This document shows, one piece after another, positions 1-8,175 of a DNA stretch of 64,000 nt. The translations under genes and the position numbers were made by a program. Source of the stretch: Solidesulfovibrio sp. GTDB taxonomy: Bacteria; Desulfobacterota; Desulfovibrionia; Desulfovibrionales; Desulfovibrionaceae. The stretch lies in assembly GCF_038562415.1 (NCBI RefSeq), contig NZ_JBCFBA010000016.1, positions 60,747 through 124,746 on the forward strand, in the 5' to 3' direction. The notes under the pieces are model-generated. The model was not told where the DNA came from. It saw only the letters and a program-made list of their open reading frames with translations, and searched no databases. Position 1 is the stretch's first letter. The number at the start of each line of letters is the position of its first letter.

Positions 1-775
1 GGGAATTCTTCCAGCGCCCCATGCCGTTGGCGGTGTTCATGTTGGCGATGCTGGCGGCGGAGAACAGGGCGTTGTCGAAACTGTTGCCGATCTCGGGCAC
101 GTCGGCGGTGTTCTTGTAGGTGTAGGTGGCGTTGCGGCCGGCCACGCCGATCATGCCCCAGGGCGTGGCCTTGAAGCCTTCCAGGGTGACGGGCAGGGCC
201 AGGAAATAGGCATCGAACTCGTCACTGGCCTGGGTGGTGTTGTTGTCGTAGGTCCGGTTGGAGTCGAAAAACCGCCCGAAACCGGCCAGGACGGAAAGGG
301 TGTCGGGAAGCAGCGGCGCGCGCACGGTCAGGGCGGCCACCAGGTCGCTGTAGATGACGCTGCTGTTGAAAATGGCGTTTTGCGGCAGTTCCAGCGCCTG
401 GTAGCCGGCGGTGATCTCGATGTCGGTGTCGGGCCATTTGAATTGCAGGTAGGCGACATCGACCAGCACTTCGGCGGCCGGGTTGGCGGCGGTGAACGTT
501 CCCTGGCCCCAGGTGTTGATGATGCGAAGGCCCAGGCGGAAGTAGACGGACTTGTTCGCTTCGAAGTCGGCCCGCAGGCGGAAGCGCTCCCAGATCTCGA
601 AGGTGTCCTCGGTTTTGGTGCCGGTCTTGTTCCAGCCGGTATAGTTGTGATTCTGGAAATAGTTGGCCATGATGAACGCGTCGCCGCGCATCTTGACCCG
701 TGTTTCGGCCCGCGCTTTTTGGCAGATCCCCAATGCCAGGACGAGCAACAACAGTGAAAGCGCCCCTCGTTTCAT
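1..775 (-). CDS. Outer-membrane porin, Desulfovibrio trimeric porin type (3' end outside window)
   Basis: About 258 N-terminal residues are visible; the gene runs off the left edge. The protein starts MKRGALSLLLLVLALG and has a Sec signal peptide ending near ARAETRV. The mature part shows alternating beta-strand segments rich in aromatic residues (FRLRADFEAN, VYFRLGLRI, VAYLQFKWPDTDIEITAGYQ), as in the trimeric general porins of Desulfovibrio. It should sit in the outer membrane and pass small solutes. The ATG start at 775 has a good ribosome site (GGAGGG, 4 nt spacing). A palindromic element shared with the sulfatase operon lies about 180 bp upstream, which suggests co-regulation with the organosulfur genes. 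Family call is good; substrate is unknown. Confidence 0.8.
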   Translation of the reverse strand, partial: MKRGALSLLLLVLALGICQKARAETRVKMRGDAFIMANYFQNHNYTGWNKTGTKTEDTFEIWERFRLRADFEANKSVYFRLGLRIINTWGQGTFTAANPAAEVLVDVAYLQFKWPDTDIEITAGYQALELPQNAIFNSSVIYSDLVAALTVRAPLLPDTLSVLAGFGRFFDSNRTYDNNTTQASDEFDAYFLALPVTLEGFKATPWGMIGVAGRNATYTYKNTADVPEIGNSFDNALFSAASIANMNTANGMGRWKNS

Positions 776-954
776 TCAACCCTCCAAGGTCTTGCCTGTT
801 TTCGTGGCCACATGGACCGTCGTCCCCAATCGCCCGCACGACGACCGCCGCCCCGCAAGGCGCGCGGCCCTGGGATGGCGCAGGTGTCACATGCCACCAG
901 GCCAACGGCCTGCCGTGCACTTTTTTGAAAGGGTACGGACCATCGGGCGCGGAG

Positions 955-977
955 AACAACTCGTAAAATTACGAGGT
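955..977. promoter_or_regulatory. Operator-like element, copy 1, upstream of the porin
   Basis: A 23-bp stretch holds the perfect 16-bp palindrome CTCGTAAAATTACGAG at 960-975. The same 23 bases occur at 9845-9867 upstream of the sulfatase gene and nowhere else noticed in the window. It lies 180 bp upstream of the porin start in the gap after the response-regulator gene. The form fits a dimeric regulator site; the adjacent NarL-type regulator is the obvious candidate, by inference. Confidence 0.7.
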
Positions 978-1091
978 GATGTCTGTATTTTTCCCAGTAT
1001 TGGGACGGCCGTCGGGCAGGGGCGGGACCTCGGACCAGGGCGGCCGCCTTGGCCCCCCGGGGCGAGGGAGGCGTCGTTGCGGGGAGGCGAC

Positions 1092-1124
1092 AGGGCGCGC
1101 GGGCGTCGGGGCCGCGCGCGCCCT
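1092..1124 (-). terminator. GC-rich hairpin at the end of the response-regulator gene
   Basis: Arms AGGGCGCGCG (1092-1101) and CGCGCGCCCT (1115-1124) are perfectly complementary around a 13-nt loop and overlap the regulator stop codon. There is no T-run, so it is only a possible terminator or mRNA-stabilising structure. Confidence 0.35.
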
Positions 1125-1815
1125 AGGAACGGCTGGAGGAGGGGTCAACGGAACAGGAAAGCCGGACCCCGGACCGGGAGACCCCTTTCGCATGCTGTAC
1201 GGCGAAACGGATCAGTTCGGCCGAACTTTTAAATCCCAACGATTCGATCATCGTGTATTTGTGAAACTCCACGGTCCGGGTGGAGATGCCCAGAATGGCG
1301 GCGGATTCCTTGACGGAAAAGCCCTCGGCGATGAGTTGCAGCACTTCGCGTTGCCGGGTGGTCAGCTGGGTGAAGGCCTCCTGGGGGACGGACGGCTTGT
1401 CGCGCTGGTATTGCAACAATTCGCCGGCCAGCATCGGGGTGATGTACGTCTTGCCCTTGAGCCCGCAGTGAAGGGCCGTGAGCAGTTCCGACGAGGCGGA
1501 ATGCTTGAGCACATAGCCCGAGGCCCCGGCCTCGAAGGCGCTGGCCGCGTACTGGACGTCCATGTGCATGGTCAGGAAGACGATCACCATGGACTTGTGG
1601 CGCTTTTTTATCTGCCGCACCGCCTCGATGCCGTTGAGCAGCGGCATGGAGATGTCGGCCACCACGGCATCCGGCCGCAACCTGTCCACGGCTTCCAGCA
1701 GGGCCCGGCCGTCCTCGACGATCCCGACCAGCTGGTATTCGGGTTCGAGCAGGCCGCGCACGCCTTCGGCCACCATGCGATGGTCGTCGGCCAGCAATAT
1801 TCTCGGTTTCAGCAT
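1123..1815 (-). CDS. NarL/FixJ-type response regulator
   Basis: A 230-residue two-component regulator. The receiver domain (about 1-120) has acidic D10/D11, the phosphoacceptor D54 in VVADISMP, a conserved Thr in VFLTMHM and a Lys in YVLKHS. The C-terminal LuxR-type helix-turn-helix shows LTTRQREVLQLIAEGFSVKE followed by AAILGISTRTVEFHK. The ATG at 1815 overlaps the end of the upstream kinase gene by 7 bp, so the two are translationally coupled partners. It probably binds the palindrome found at 960 and 9850, since NarL-type regulators bind short inverted repeats; that link is inference. Confidence 0.92.
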   Translation of the reverse strand: MLKPRILLADDHRMVAEGVRGLLEPEYQLVGIVEDGRALLEAVDRLRPDAVVADISMPLLNGIEAVRQIKKRHKSMVIVFLTMHMDVQYAASAFEAGASGYVLKHSASSELLTALHCGLKGKTYITPMLAGELLQYQRDKPSVPQEAFTQLTTRQREVLQLIAEGFSVKESAAILGISTRTVEFHKYTMIESLGFKSSAELIRFAVQHAKGVSRSGVRLSCSVDPSSSRS

Positions 1816-3671
1816 GTCCCTCCCTCCCGCAAGGGCACACGGACGTGGATGACCGTTCCCTGGCCCGGTTCCGACTGCATGGTGAATTCCCCCTTGGCGT
1901 ACTGCACGCGTTCCCGCATGCTGGCCAGGCCGATGCCGGGGGTGAGCTTGGCGCATTGCGGCTTGAACCCGGCGCCGTCGTCCCGCATGGTCAGCACGAG
2001 CCGGTCGTCCGCGCCCTCCAGGGCGATGGCGACGTGGCGGGCATGGGCGTGTTTGGCGATATTGCGCAGTCCTTCCTGGGTGACCCTGTAGAGGCACAGC
2101 GCCGTGTCCAGGGGGATGTCCTCGAATGTCCCTTCGAAGCGGCAATCCACGGCCAGGCCTTCCCGGTCGTTGAAATCGAGGCAAAGCACGTTGATGGCTC
2201 GGACCAGGCCGAAGTCCTTGAGGATCGAGGGATGCAACTGCCGGGACAGGGCATGCATGTCCCCGGAGAGGTCGATGATTTTTTCCTTGATCGAAGCGAG
2301 CTTGCCAAGCGCCTGGGCGCCCAGGCCCTGGAAGTGGATCTCGATGGTGCCGATCTCGATGGCGATGGCGGCCAGGCGCTGGACGAAGTCGTCGTGGAAT
2401 TCGCGGGAAAGCCGCCGCAATTCGTCCTCCTGGGAGGAAATCAGGCGGCCGGCCAGGGTTTGCAGTTCCTTCTGGCTGCCGCGCAAGGCTATTTCCGCCT
2501 TCTTGCGCTGGCGCAGGTTGAACAGCAGGCCGATGACCAGCAGGGACTGCAAGGCGAACAGGGCGGCCGCGCCGAGGATGTAGTGCCGGTACCGCTGCCA
2601 GGTCGTTTCTTCCTTGAAGGCGATGACGGCCCCTGGCGGCAGCAGGTTTTCGTCGAGATGGAAGCGTGTGAGTTGCCGCCAGTCGTAGAGGGTGACGGCG
2701 CTGTCCAGGCCGGTGTCGAAGGGTATTTCGCCGGCCGGTTGGCCGGAGAGGATGCGAAGGGCGATCTCCCCCGATTTGAGCCCTTGCAGTCGCATGCTGA
2801 CCATCGGGCCGCCGACGATGCCGTTGCCGAAGTATGAATCATACAGGCCCCAGATGGGCGCTTTCGCGTAATCCATGAGGGTGGGAAGGACGTCTCGCGG
2901 GACGAAGAAACGCCCCTTGGCATCGACAAAGAGGGTCGAGAAAAAAATCAACGCATCCGGGGGCAGGGACTGGCATTGCATCAGGATGTCGCCGATGGAA
3001 AGGCCGCCGAGGTCGATGAGTTCGAGGCGGGGCCGGAATGCCCCGATCGCCTCGCGCAACAGGGTCGCCCGGATGAGATCGTTTTCGAAGCCCCCGGAAA
3101 TGAGCACCGCATGCCTGGCCTCGGGTTTGAGGCGCAGGGCCGAGGCGACGAGCTCCCGCGCCAGTTGGCCGGGTTCCAGGACGCCGCTGACCCGTTTGCC
3201 GAAGGAGGAGGCCAGGACCGTGTCCCTGAAGGGCTCGGGGATGTCGCACACGACGACCGGAACGCCGGGAAAGACCTCTTCCACCTTCTCGATGAGAAAA
3301 TGCGTCGCCGGGACATCGACGGCGATGACGAGGTCGATGGGGGCGTTGCCGTAGCGGTGGCGCAGCAGGTCGGAGAGGGCCTGGCGTTGGCTTTCGTTGC
3401 GAAACCGGGACAGGTCGAGGTACTCGGAGAAAATCTGCACGGAATAAAGGGCCTGTTCGGACAAGGCCTCGCGCAGCCCCTTTTCCGCCATCTGGGTGGC
3501 GGGAAAATCCAGGGGCATGGAGTAGAGGATGACAATGCGCTTTTCGATCTTGCCGGCGGACGGGCCGGGGGCGGCCAGGGCCGGCCGGCCCAAAACGAAA
3601 AAGGCGCCGCAAAGGCACCCCAGGCCTGCCGCGAGCAGGAACATCCGCAGGCGTCGGGTCGTTGCGCGCAT
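1809..3671 (-). CDS. Sensor histidine kinase with an ABC-type substrate-binding sensor domain
   Basis: A 620-residue membrane kinase. A signal anchor (RRLRMFLLAAGLGCLCGAFF) is followed by a periplasmic domain (about 40-350) resembling ABC transporter substrate-binding proteins of the TrpX/PF04392 type, then a transmembrane segment (about 365-385), a HisKA_3 dimerisation region with phospho-His in SREFHDDFVQRL (about H426), and an HATPase domain with DDGAGF and GIGLASMRERV. The sensor part implies direct periplasmic binding of a small ligand. The start was set at the ATG before the signal anchor; a GTG at 3788 with AGGAG upstream would add 39 Pro/Gly-rich residues. It overlaps its regulator gene and follows the MFS gene on the same strand. 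Confidence 0.88.
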   Translation of the reverse strand: MRATTRRLRMFLLAAGLGCLCGAFFVLGRPALAAPGPSAGKIEKRIVILYSMPLDFPATQMAEKGLREALSEQALYSVQIFSEYLDLSRFRNESQRQALSDLLRHRYGNAPIDLVIAVDVPATHFLIEKVEEVFPGVPVVVCDIPEPFRDTVLASSFGKRVSGVLEPGQLARELVASALRLKPEARHAVLISGGFENDLIRATLLREAIGAFRPRLELIDLGGLSIGDILMQCQSLPPDALIFFSTLFVDAKGRFFVPRDVLPTLMDYAKAPIWGLYDSYFGNGIVGGPMVSMRLQGLKSGEIALRILSGQPAGEIPFDTGLDSAVTLYDWRQLTRFHLDENLLPPGAVIAFKEETTWQRYRHYILGAAALFALQSLLVIGLLFNLRQRKKAEIALRGSQKELQTLAGRLISSQEDELRRLSREFHDDFVQRLAAIAIEIGTIEIHFQGLGAQALGKLASIKEKIIDLSGDMHALSRQLHPSILKDFGLVRAINVLCLDFNDREGLAVDCRFEGTFEDIPLDTALCLYRVTQEGLRNIAKHAHARHVAIALEGADDRLVLTMRDDGAGFKPQCAKLTPGIGLASMRERVQYAKGEFTMQSEPGQGTVIHVRVPLREGGTC

Positions 3672-3858
3672 CGTTTGAACCGCCTGGGCCGGGCCGGATG
3701 CCGGTGGTTGCCCGGCGTCCCGGCCGCCGGCTCCAAAAGGAGAGCCCCGGCCGGGGGCAAGTCGATCTTTTTCAACAATTTTCGGCACGTTCGCGCACTC
3801 CTGTCAACACCTCTTTTCAAGCCCGCCGCCATGCCCCGTGCGCAAGGCCCGGCGTCGG

Positions 3859-3883
3859 GAAAATGTCGGGGCGTTTGCCCGAC
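3859..3883 (-). terminator. Weak terminator-like hairpin after the MFS gene
   Basis: Read on minus, GTCGGG and CCCGAC pair around a 7-nt loop and are followed by ATTTT. The stem is only 6 bp, so read-through into the kinase gene is likely. Confidence 0.4.
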
Positions 3884-3909
3884 GCCAAGCCTGTCACGGT
3901 ACGTACGGC

Positions 3910-5343
3910 CTATTCTATTTCTTCCAGGCTCTTGCCGCCGGTCCGCTTGCCCCACAGCAGCAACGGAATGACCGGGAGCAGGAACAGGGTGCCCACGGCG
4001 CCGAAGACGCCCGCGAAGCCGTAGGCCTGATGGATCATGGGAATCAGCGGCTGGGAGGCGGAGACGGACAGCCTCGCCAGGCCGTTGTGAAACCCGGTGG
4101 CGGTGTTGCGCATCTTGGTCGGATAGGATTCGGCCGTGTAGGAGAACAGGATGAAGTTCACGGCCATGTTCACGACGGTCACGGAGAAGCCGGCGAGGAT
4201 CAGGCCCGTCAGGCTGTCCATGAAGGCAAAGGCGATCCCGCACAGGCCGGTGACGACGCTGAGGACGGCCAGGGGGATTTTCCTGCCGCCGAGATCCGAG
4301 ACGAGAGAGGCCAGGTAACAGCCGATGGGCACGCCGATGCTGATGATGGTGGCGGCGGTGAGGCTCTCGGTCACCGTGAACCCCTTCATCTTGAGCAGCT
4401 GCGTGGTCCAGGTGGTCAGCAGGAAGCCGGCCGGGGTGATGGTGACGAACAGCAGGATCAAAAGCGACGTGCGCAGCAGGTAGCGCGGGGTGAACATGCC
4501 CGTGAGCACGCTCGTGAACTTGACCTTGGCCTCGACTTTCCGGCTGGCCTCGGACAGGTCGATATCGCGGTGGGTCATGAAGGCGATGACCGACTCGGCC
4601 TCGGCCAGCCGTCCCCGGGAGACCAGCCAGCGGGGCGATTCCTTGAGGTACTTGAGGCCGAAGGCGAAGGCGACCAGGCCGATGCCGCCGGCATAGAAGA
4701 TGATGCGCCAGGCCTCGGGCCCCATGGGGATGATCAGCCGGCACAGCAGCGCCACCACGGGCACGGCGCAAAAGCCCACGGCCGCCACGCTGCCCTGCCA
4801 TTTGCCCCGGCTTTCGCAGGGCGACATCTCGGCGATGTAGGCCTGGGAAGTGACCATCATGCAGAACACGCCAAAGCCGGTCAGGGCCCGGAACAGGGTG
4901 AACACCGCGAAGCTGTCCGTAAAGCCGGTGATGATGGAGGAGATGGAAAAGACCAGGATGGAGCCGAGGAAGGTCTTGCGCCGGCCGATCATGTCGGAAA
5001 TGACGCCGCCCAGGAAGCCGCCCGAGGTCATGCCGATGAAGTACCAAAAGACGATGGTGGCGATGTCGGTCATGGCCAGGTGCCAGGACTGGGACAGGGC
5101 CGGGGCGACGAAGCCGAAGTTCCAGTTGTCGAGCTGTTCGAAGAAGTAGGCGGCCATGATGATGAAAAACAGGAACTTATGGACGCCGCTGACCGCAATG
5201 CCGTCGAAGTAGTTGTTGGTGATGCGTTCCCCGGTCCGGTGGGCCTCGGTCGGGCCCGGAGACGGGGGGCAGGCTTCGTCCACGCTGGGCGAGGCCGCGC
5301 CGGCGACGTTGGCCAAGGTTTGCGCCGAGCTTGTCTGTGTCAT
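3910..5343 (-). CDS. MFS transporter, probable organic-anion importer
   Basis: A 477-residue inner-membrane protein with about 12 transmembrane helices and a 45-residue hydrophilic N-terminus. The loop after helix 2 has SDMIGRRKTFLG (the MFS motif G-x-x-x-D-x-x-G-R-R/K), with a second copy SDLGGRRK-like (SDLGGRKIPLA) in the C-terminal half. Together with YIAEMSPCESRGKWQG and ESPRWLV this fits the sugar/aromatic-acid importer branch. It lies 54 bp downstream of the arylsulfotransferase gene, so sulfated or desulfated aromatic compounds are a reasonable guess for substrate. The ATG has AAGGAG upstream. Confidence 0.88.
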   Translation of the reverse strand: MTQTSSAQTLANVAGAASPSVDEACPPSPGPTEAHRTGERITNNYFDGIAVSGVHKFLFFIIMAAYFFEQLDNWNFGFVAPALSQSWHLAMTDIATIVFWYFIGMTSGGFLGGVISDMIGRRKTFLGSILVFSISSIITGFTDSFAVFTLFRALTGFGVFCMMVTSQAYIAEMSPCESRGKWQGSVAAVGFCAVPVVALLCRLIIPMGPEAWRIIFYAGGIGLVAFAFGLKYLKESPRWLVSRGRLAEAESVIAFMTHRDIDLSEASRKVEAKVKFTSVLTGMFTPRYLLRTSLLILLFVTITPAGFLLTTWTTQLLKMKGFTVTESLTAATIISIGVPIGCYLASLVSDLGGRKIPLAVLSVVTGLCGIAFAFMDSLTGLILAGFSVTVVNMAVNFILFSYTAESYPTKMRNTATGFHNGLARLSVSASQPLIPMIHQAYGFAGVFGAVGTLFLLPVIPLLLWGKRTGGKSLEEIE

Positions 5344-5397
5344 GCGAGTTCACGCTCCTTGCGTTGGTGACGGTTGATCGCCTTGTCGTGGGCGGGC

Positions 5398-6780
5398 CTA
5401 CTTCGCGGCCGTCGCGGCGGCGGTGTAGACGTCGAGGAATTGCGGACAGCCGGGAACCATGGGCGTCTTGCGGCTGAGGTCGCGCCCCTTGAGCCCGGGA
5501 TAGTCCGGGCCGTAGCGGTAGGCCCGGTGGATGGCGTTGCTCATCATCATGTGATGGCCGGGCAGGGAGTCCTTGTCCTCGTCGAGCAGGCACTTGGCCT
5601 CGGCCATGGCGACGGGGCTCACGTAGTCCCAGACGATCCGCTTGTCCGGCGTGACCTCGAAGAGGTGGCCGTGGTGGGTCGAGGTCACGAGCACGTTGCC
5701 GTTGGGCAGCTTCTGCACGCCGCCCTGGCGGTAGCTGTAAAAGCTGTTGATGTCCCTGGTGGCGTATTCCCAGACGATCTTGCCGGTCTCGGGGTCCATC
5801 TCCACCACCCGGGACCGGTTGCCCTGAGGGCGTTCGGAACCGTTGTCGAACAGGAGCATGTGGCCGTTTTCCAGGGGCGTGACGCAATGTTCGCCGAAGA
5901 CCTGCTGGTCGCCGTCGTCGTACCAGGACGGCGCCTTGCCCGCGCCGGAGGCCGCCGGATTGCCCCAGCGGTACTCGATGGCCCCGGTCTTGTGGTTGAC
6001 GAGATAGAATTCGCTGAAGTTGCGCGAATTGAGCAGGATCTGATCGGTTTGCGGCAGGTAGCCCACGGTGTTGAAGTGGGTCCAGTCGAAGTTGGGGTAG
6101 ACGTCGCCCGTGGGCTCGGGCAGGTGGTAGTTGATGTCGAGCTTGTCCGGGCCCTTGCCGATGTGGTCCCAGGCGTGCCATTCCCAGACGGTCTTGCCGT
6201 CCTTGTCCACCTCGCGCACGAAATCCACCCAGAAGTCGTTGTGCGCCACGCCGTCGCTGACCACCGGTTTGTCCGGAACGGTCTTGGGGTCGCGTCCCTT
6301 GGCCAGGGCCTCCTGCTTGGACTTGCGCTCCCAGGCCAGGAGCAGCGTGTTGCCGCCCGGCATGCGGTGGAAGGTGTGGTGGTGGTAGTGGTCCTTGTCG
6401 GCCAGCTTGTATTCCCAGACCACCTTGCCGTCCCAGTCGAGCTCCTGGACCACGCCGCCGATGCCGCCGAAGCCGTTGTCCTTTTGCTCCAGCTTGCCGC
6501 CGCGCAGCAGGTTGCCGTTGGGGAGCAGCTCGGCATACAGCCCGGCCGGGTACTGGCATTGCCATTCGTGGACGATGTTGCCGTCCATGTCGATCAGGTA
6601 GGTGGTCGTGCTCTTGACCGTGGGAGAGACGAGGGTATAGCCGGCAAACGCCTTGGCCTTGTCGTATTTGAGCACGCCGGTCGGGCCGACCATGGCCTCG
6701 TAGGCCCGGGCCGGGCCGGCGGCCGCGAGCAGGCCGACAAGCAGCAACACCGGTACGATCGCCTTGATTTTCACTGTCAT
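5398..6780 (-). CDS. Periplasmic arylsulfate sulfotransferase family protein
   Basis: 460 residues with a Sec signal peptide (MTVKIKAIVPVLLLVGLLAA, cleavage near ARA-YEA). Repeats such as GNIVHEW, GKVVWEYKLAD, GKTVWEWHAWDH, GAIEYRWGNP and GKIVWEYATRD are the blades of the beta-propeller of the ASST family, and several conserved His are present (HHHTFHRMPGG, FGEHCVTPLENGH, THHGHLF). In E. coli AssT a His carries the sulfo group between aryl esters and phenols; which His does so here cannot be told by eye. Neighbours are a thioredoxin/reductase pair and a sulfatase-fold gene upstream and an importer downstream. The ATG at 6780 has AGGAAGGA upstream. Confidence 0.85.
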   Translation of the reverse strand: MTVKIKAIVPVLLLVGLLAAAGPARAYEAMVGPTGVLKYDKAKAFAGYTLVSPTVKSTTTYLIDMDGNIVHEWQCQYPAGLYAELLPNGNLLRGGKLEQKDNGFGGIGGVVQELDWDGKVVWEYKLADKDHYHHHTFHRMPGGNTLLLAWERKSKQEALAKGRDPKTVPDKPVVSDGVAHNDFWVDFVREVDKDGKTVWEWHAWDHIGKGPDKLDINYHLPEPTGDVYPNFDWTHFNTVGYLPQTDQILLNSRNFSEFYLVNHKTGAIEYRWGNPAASGAGKAPSWYDDGDQQVFGEHCVTPLENGHMLLFDNGSERPQGNRSRVVEMDPETGKIVWEYATRDINSFYSYRQGGVQKLPNGNVLVTSTHHGHLFEVTPDKRIVWDYVSPVAMAEAKCLLDEDKDSLPGHHMMMSNAIHRAYRYGPDYPGLKGRDLSRKTPMVPGCPQFLDVYTAAATAAK

Positions 6781-6890
6781 ATCGCAGTCCTTCCTCGTCG
6801 TTGCGGGTTGACGATGCGAAATCACCCGTCGGGCATAGGCCGGTGCGGGTCCGGGGGCGCCCTTTGCCCGTCGCCGGGCCGCGGCGCGCC

Positions 6891-7811
6891 TTACCGGCCG
6901 CGCAGGAACCGTTCCGCCGACAGGGCGGCCACGGTGCCGTCGGCGACGGCCGTGGTGATCTGGCGAAAGGGCTTGTCCACGATGTCCCCGGCGGCGAAGA
7001 CGCCCGGCAGGCTCGTGGCCATGTCCACGGCGGCCGGGATGTAGCCGGCCTTGGTCAGCTCGATTTGCTCCGCAAAAAGGGCGTTGTTGGGAATCTGGCC
7101 CAGGAAGGCGAACACGCCGTCCACGGGCTCGCGCCAGGTTTCGCCCGTGGCCGTGTTTTCCAGCAGGGCCGCCGTGAGCCGGCCGCCGGTCACTTCCAGG
7201 TCCACCAGCCGGGTCTCGGTGTGGCCTTGGGCCTTGCCCGAGGCGAAAAGGGCCTCCTGGGCGGCGGCGGCGGCGAAAAACCGGGGCATGACCTCGATGA
7301 GCGTCACGTGGGCCACGCCCAGGGACAGCAGGTAGAGGCTTTCGTCGAAGGCGCTGTTGCCCCCGCCGGCCACGAGCACCCGTTTGCCGGCATAGGGCGC
7401 GCCGTCGCAGATGGCGCAGTGGTGGACCTGGTCGCACTCGGTGGGCGTCTCCAGGGCCACGGGCTTTCTGCCGGTGGCCAGGATGACGGCCGGGGCGCGG
7501 TAGACGGCCTCGTCGGTTTCGGCGGTCTTGACCTTCCCGGCCAGGTCGAGGCGCTCCACGGCGCAGACCTCCTCCACCGGCACGCCCAGGCCGTCGACAT
7601 GGGCGCGCATGCGCCGCATGAGCTCCATGCCGTGGATGGAGGGGTAGGAGGGGAAGTTCTCCACGATGTAGGTGGAATTGACCAGGCCGCCGGTGATGTT
7701 GGACTCGAGGATGACGGCGGAGAGCTTGGCCCGGGCGGCGTAGATGGCCGCGGTCAGGCCGGCCGGGCCGCCGCCGAGGATGAGGCAGTCGCAGTGGTGT
7801 TCCGGTTTCAT
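6891..7811 (-). CDS. trxB-like: Thioredoxin reductase family flavoprotein
   Basis: 306 residues, the usual length for low-molecular-weight thioredoxin reductase. The FAD site is near the N-terminus (CLILGGGPAGLTAAIYAARA), the redox pair is CAIC in HHCAICDG (canonical CATC), the NAD(P)H site is VLVAGGGNSAFDESLYL, and the final FAD motif is GVFAAGDIVDKPFRQ. It begins 7 bp after the thioredoxin stop, so it is translated with it and probably reduces that protein. The usual GxGxxA of the NADPH loop reads GGGNSAFDE. The partner pair beside an arylsulfotransferase suggests redox upkeep of a sulfur enzyme or reduction of a thiol product. Confidence 0.92.
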   Translation of the reverse strand: MKPEHHCDCLILGGGPAGLTAAIYAARAKLSAVILESNITGGLVNSTYIVENFPSYPSIHGMELMRRMRAHVDGLGVPVEEVCAVERLDLAGKVKTAETDEAVYRAPAVILATGRKPVALETPTECDQVHHCAICDGAPYAGKRVLVAGGGNSAFDESLYLLSLGVAHVTLIEVMPRFFAAAAAQEALFASGKAQGHTETRLVDLEVTGGRLTAALLENTATGETWREPVDGVFAFLGQIPNNALFAEQIELTKAGYIPAAVDMATSLPGVFAAGDIVDKPFRQITTAVADGTVAALSAERFLRGR

Positions 7812-7817
7812 GGCGCG

Positions 7818-8126
7818 CTATGCCTCCTGGTACAGGGCCAGGAGTTCCTTGGGGTTGAGGAGGCCGGTCTTTTTCCGGATGATCGCCCCGTTCCTGATGA
7901 TGAGCAGGGTGGGCGCCCGTTCGGCGCCCAGCGCGGCGGCGGCGTCGGGATTTTTCTGGATGTCGAGCCCCAGCAGCACGGCGCCGGGCTGGAGGCGGCC
8001 GAATTTTTCCAGGACCTTCTCCATGTTGGCGCAGTGGGGGCAGAGGTCCTTGAAGACGATGCACACGCCGGCTTGCGTGGCGGCGAGCACATCCCGGTAA
8101 TCGGCCTGGGTCATTTCCTGGAGCAT
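7818..8126 (-). CDS. Small thioredoxin-fold protein with CPHC active site
   Basis: 102 residues with no signal peptide, so cytoplasmic. The active site is CPHC in VFKDLCPHCANMEKVL, with the cis-Pro loop in ERAPTLLIIRNG. CPHC is typical of oxidising DsbA proteins, while most thioredoxins have CGPC; here it is a minimal cytoplasmic thioredoxin placed directly before a reductase gene. It may be a dedicated reductant or a disulfide relay for the neighbouring sulfur enzymes. The start has a GAGGA ribosome site. Confidence 0.85.
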   Translation of the reverse strand: MLQEMTQADYRDVLAATQAGVCIVFKDLCPHCANMEKVLEKFGRLQPGAVLLGLDIQKNPDAAAALGAERAPTLLIIRNGAIIRKKTGLLNPKELLALYQEA

Positions 8127-8175
8127 GGTGTATCCTCGGCGGGGCCGCGGCGGTCGGTTCCGCGGCCCCGTGCGG

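Noticed and set aside
1140..1230. Divergent gene start between regulator and porin
   Set aside because: The plus frames here are antisense to the response regulator and lack ribosome sites.
3838..5370. 510-residue open frame on plus opposite the MFS gene
   Set aside because: Composition is Gly/Asp/His-rich without any domain, and it mirrors the codon pattern of the real gene; antisense open frames are common at this GC content.
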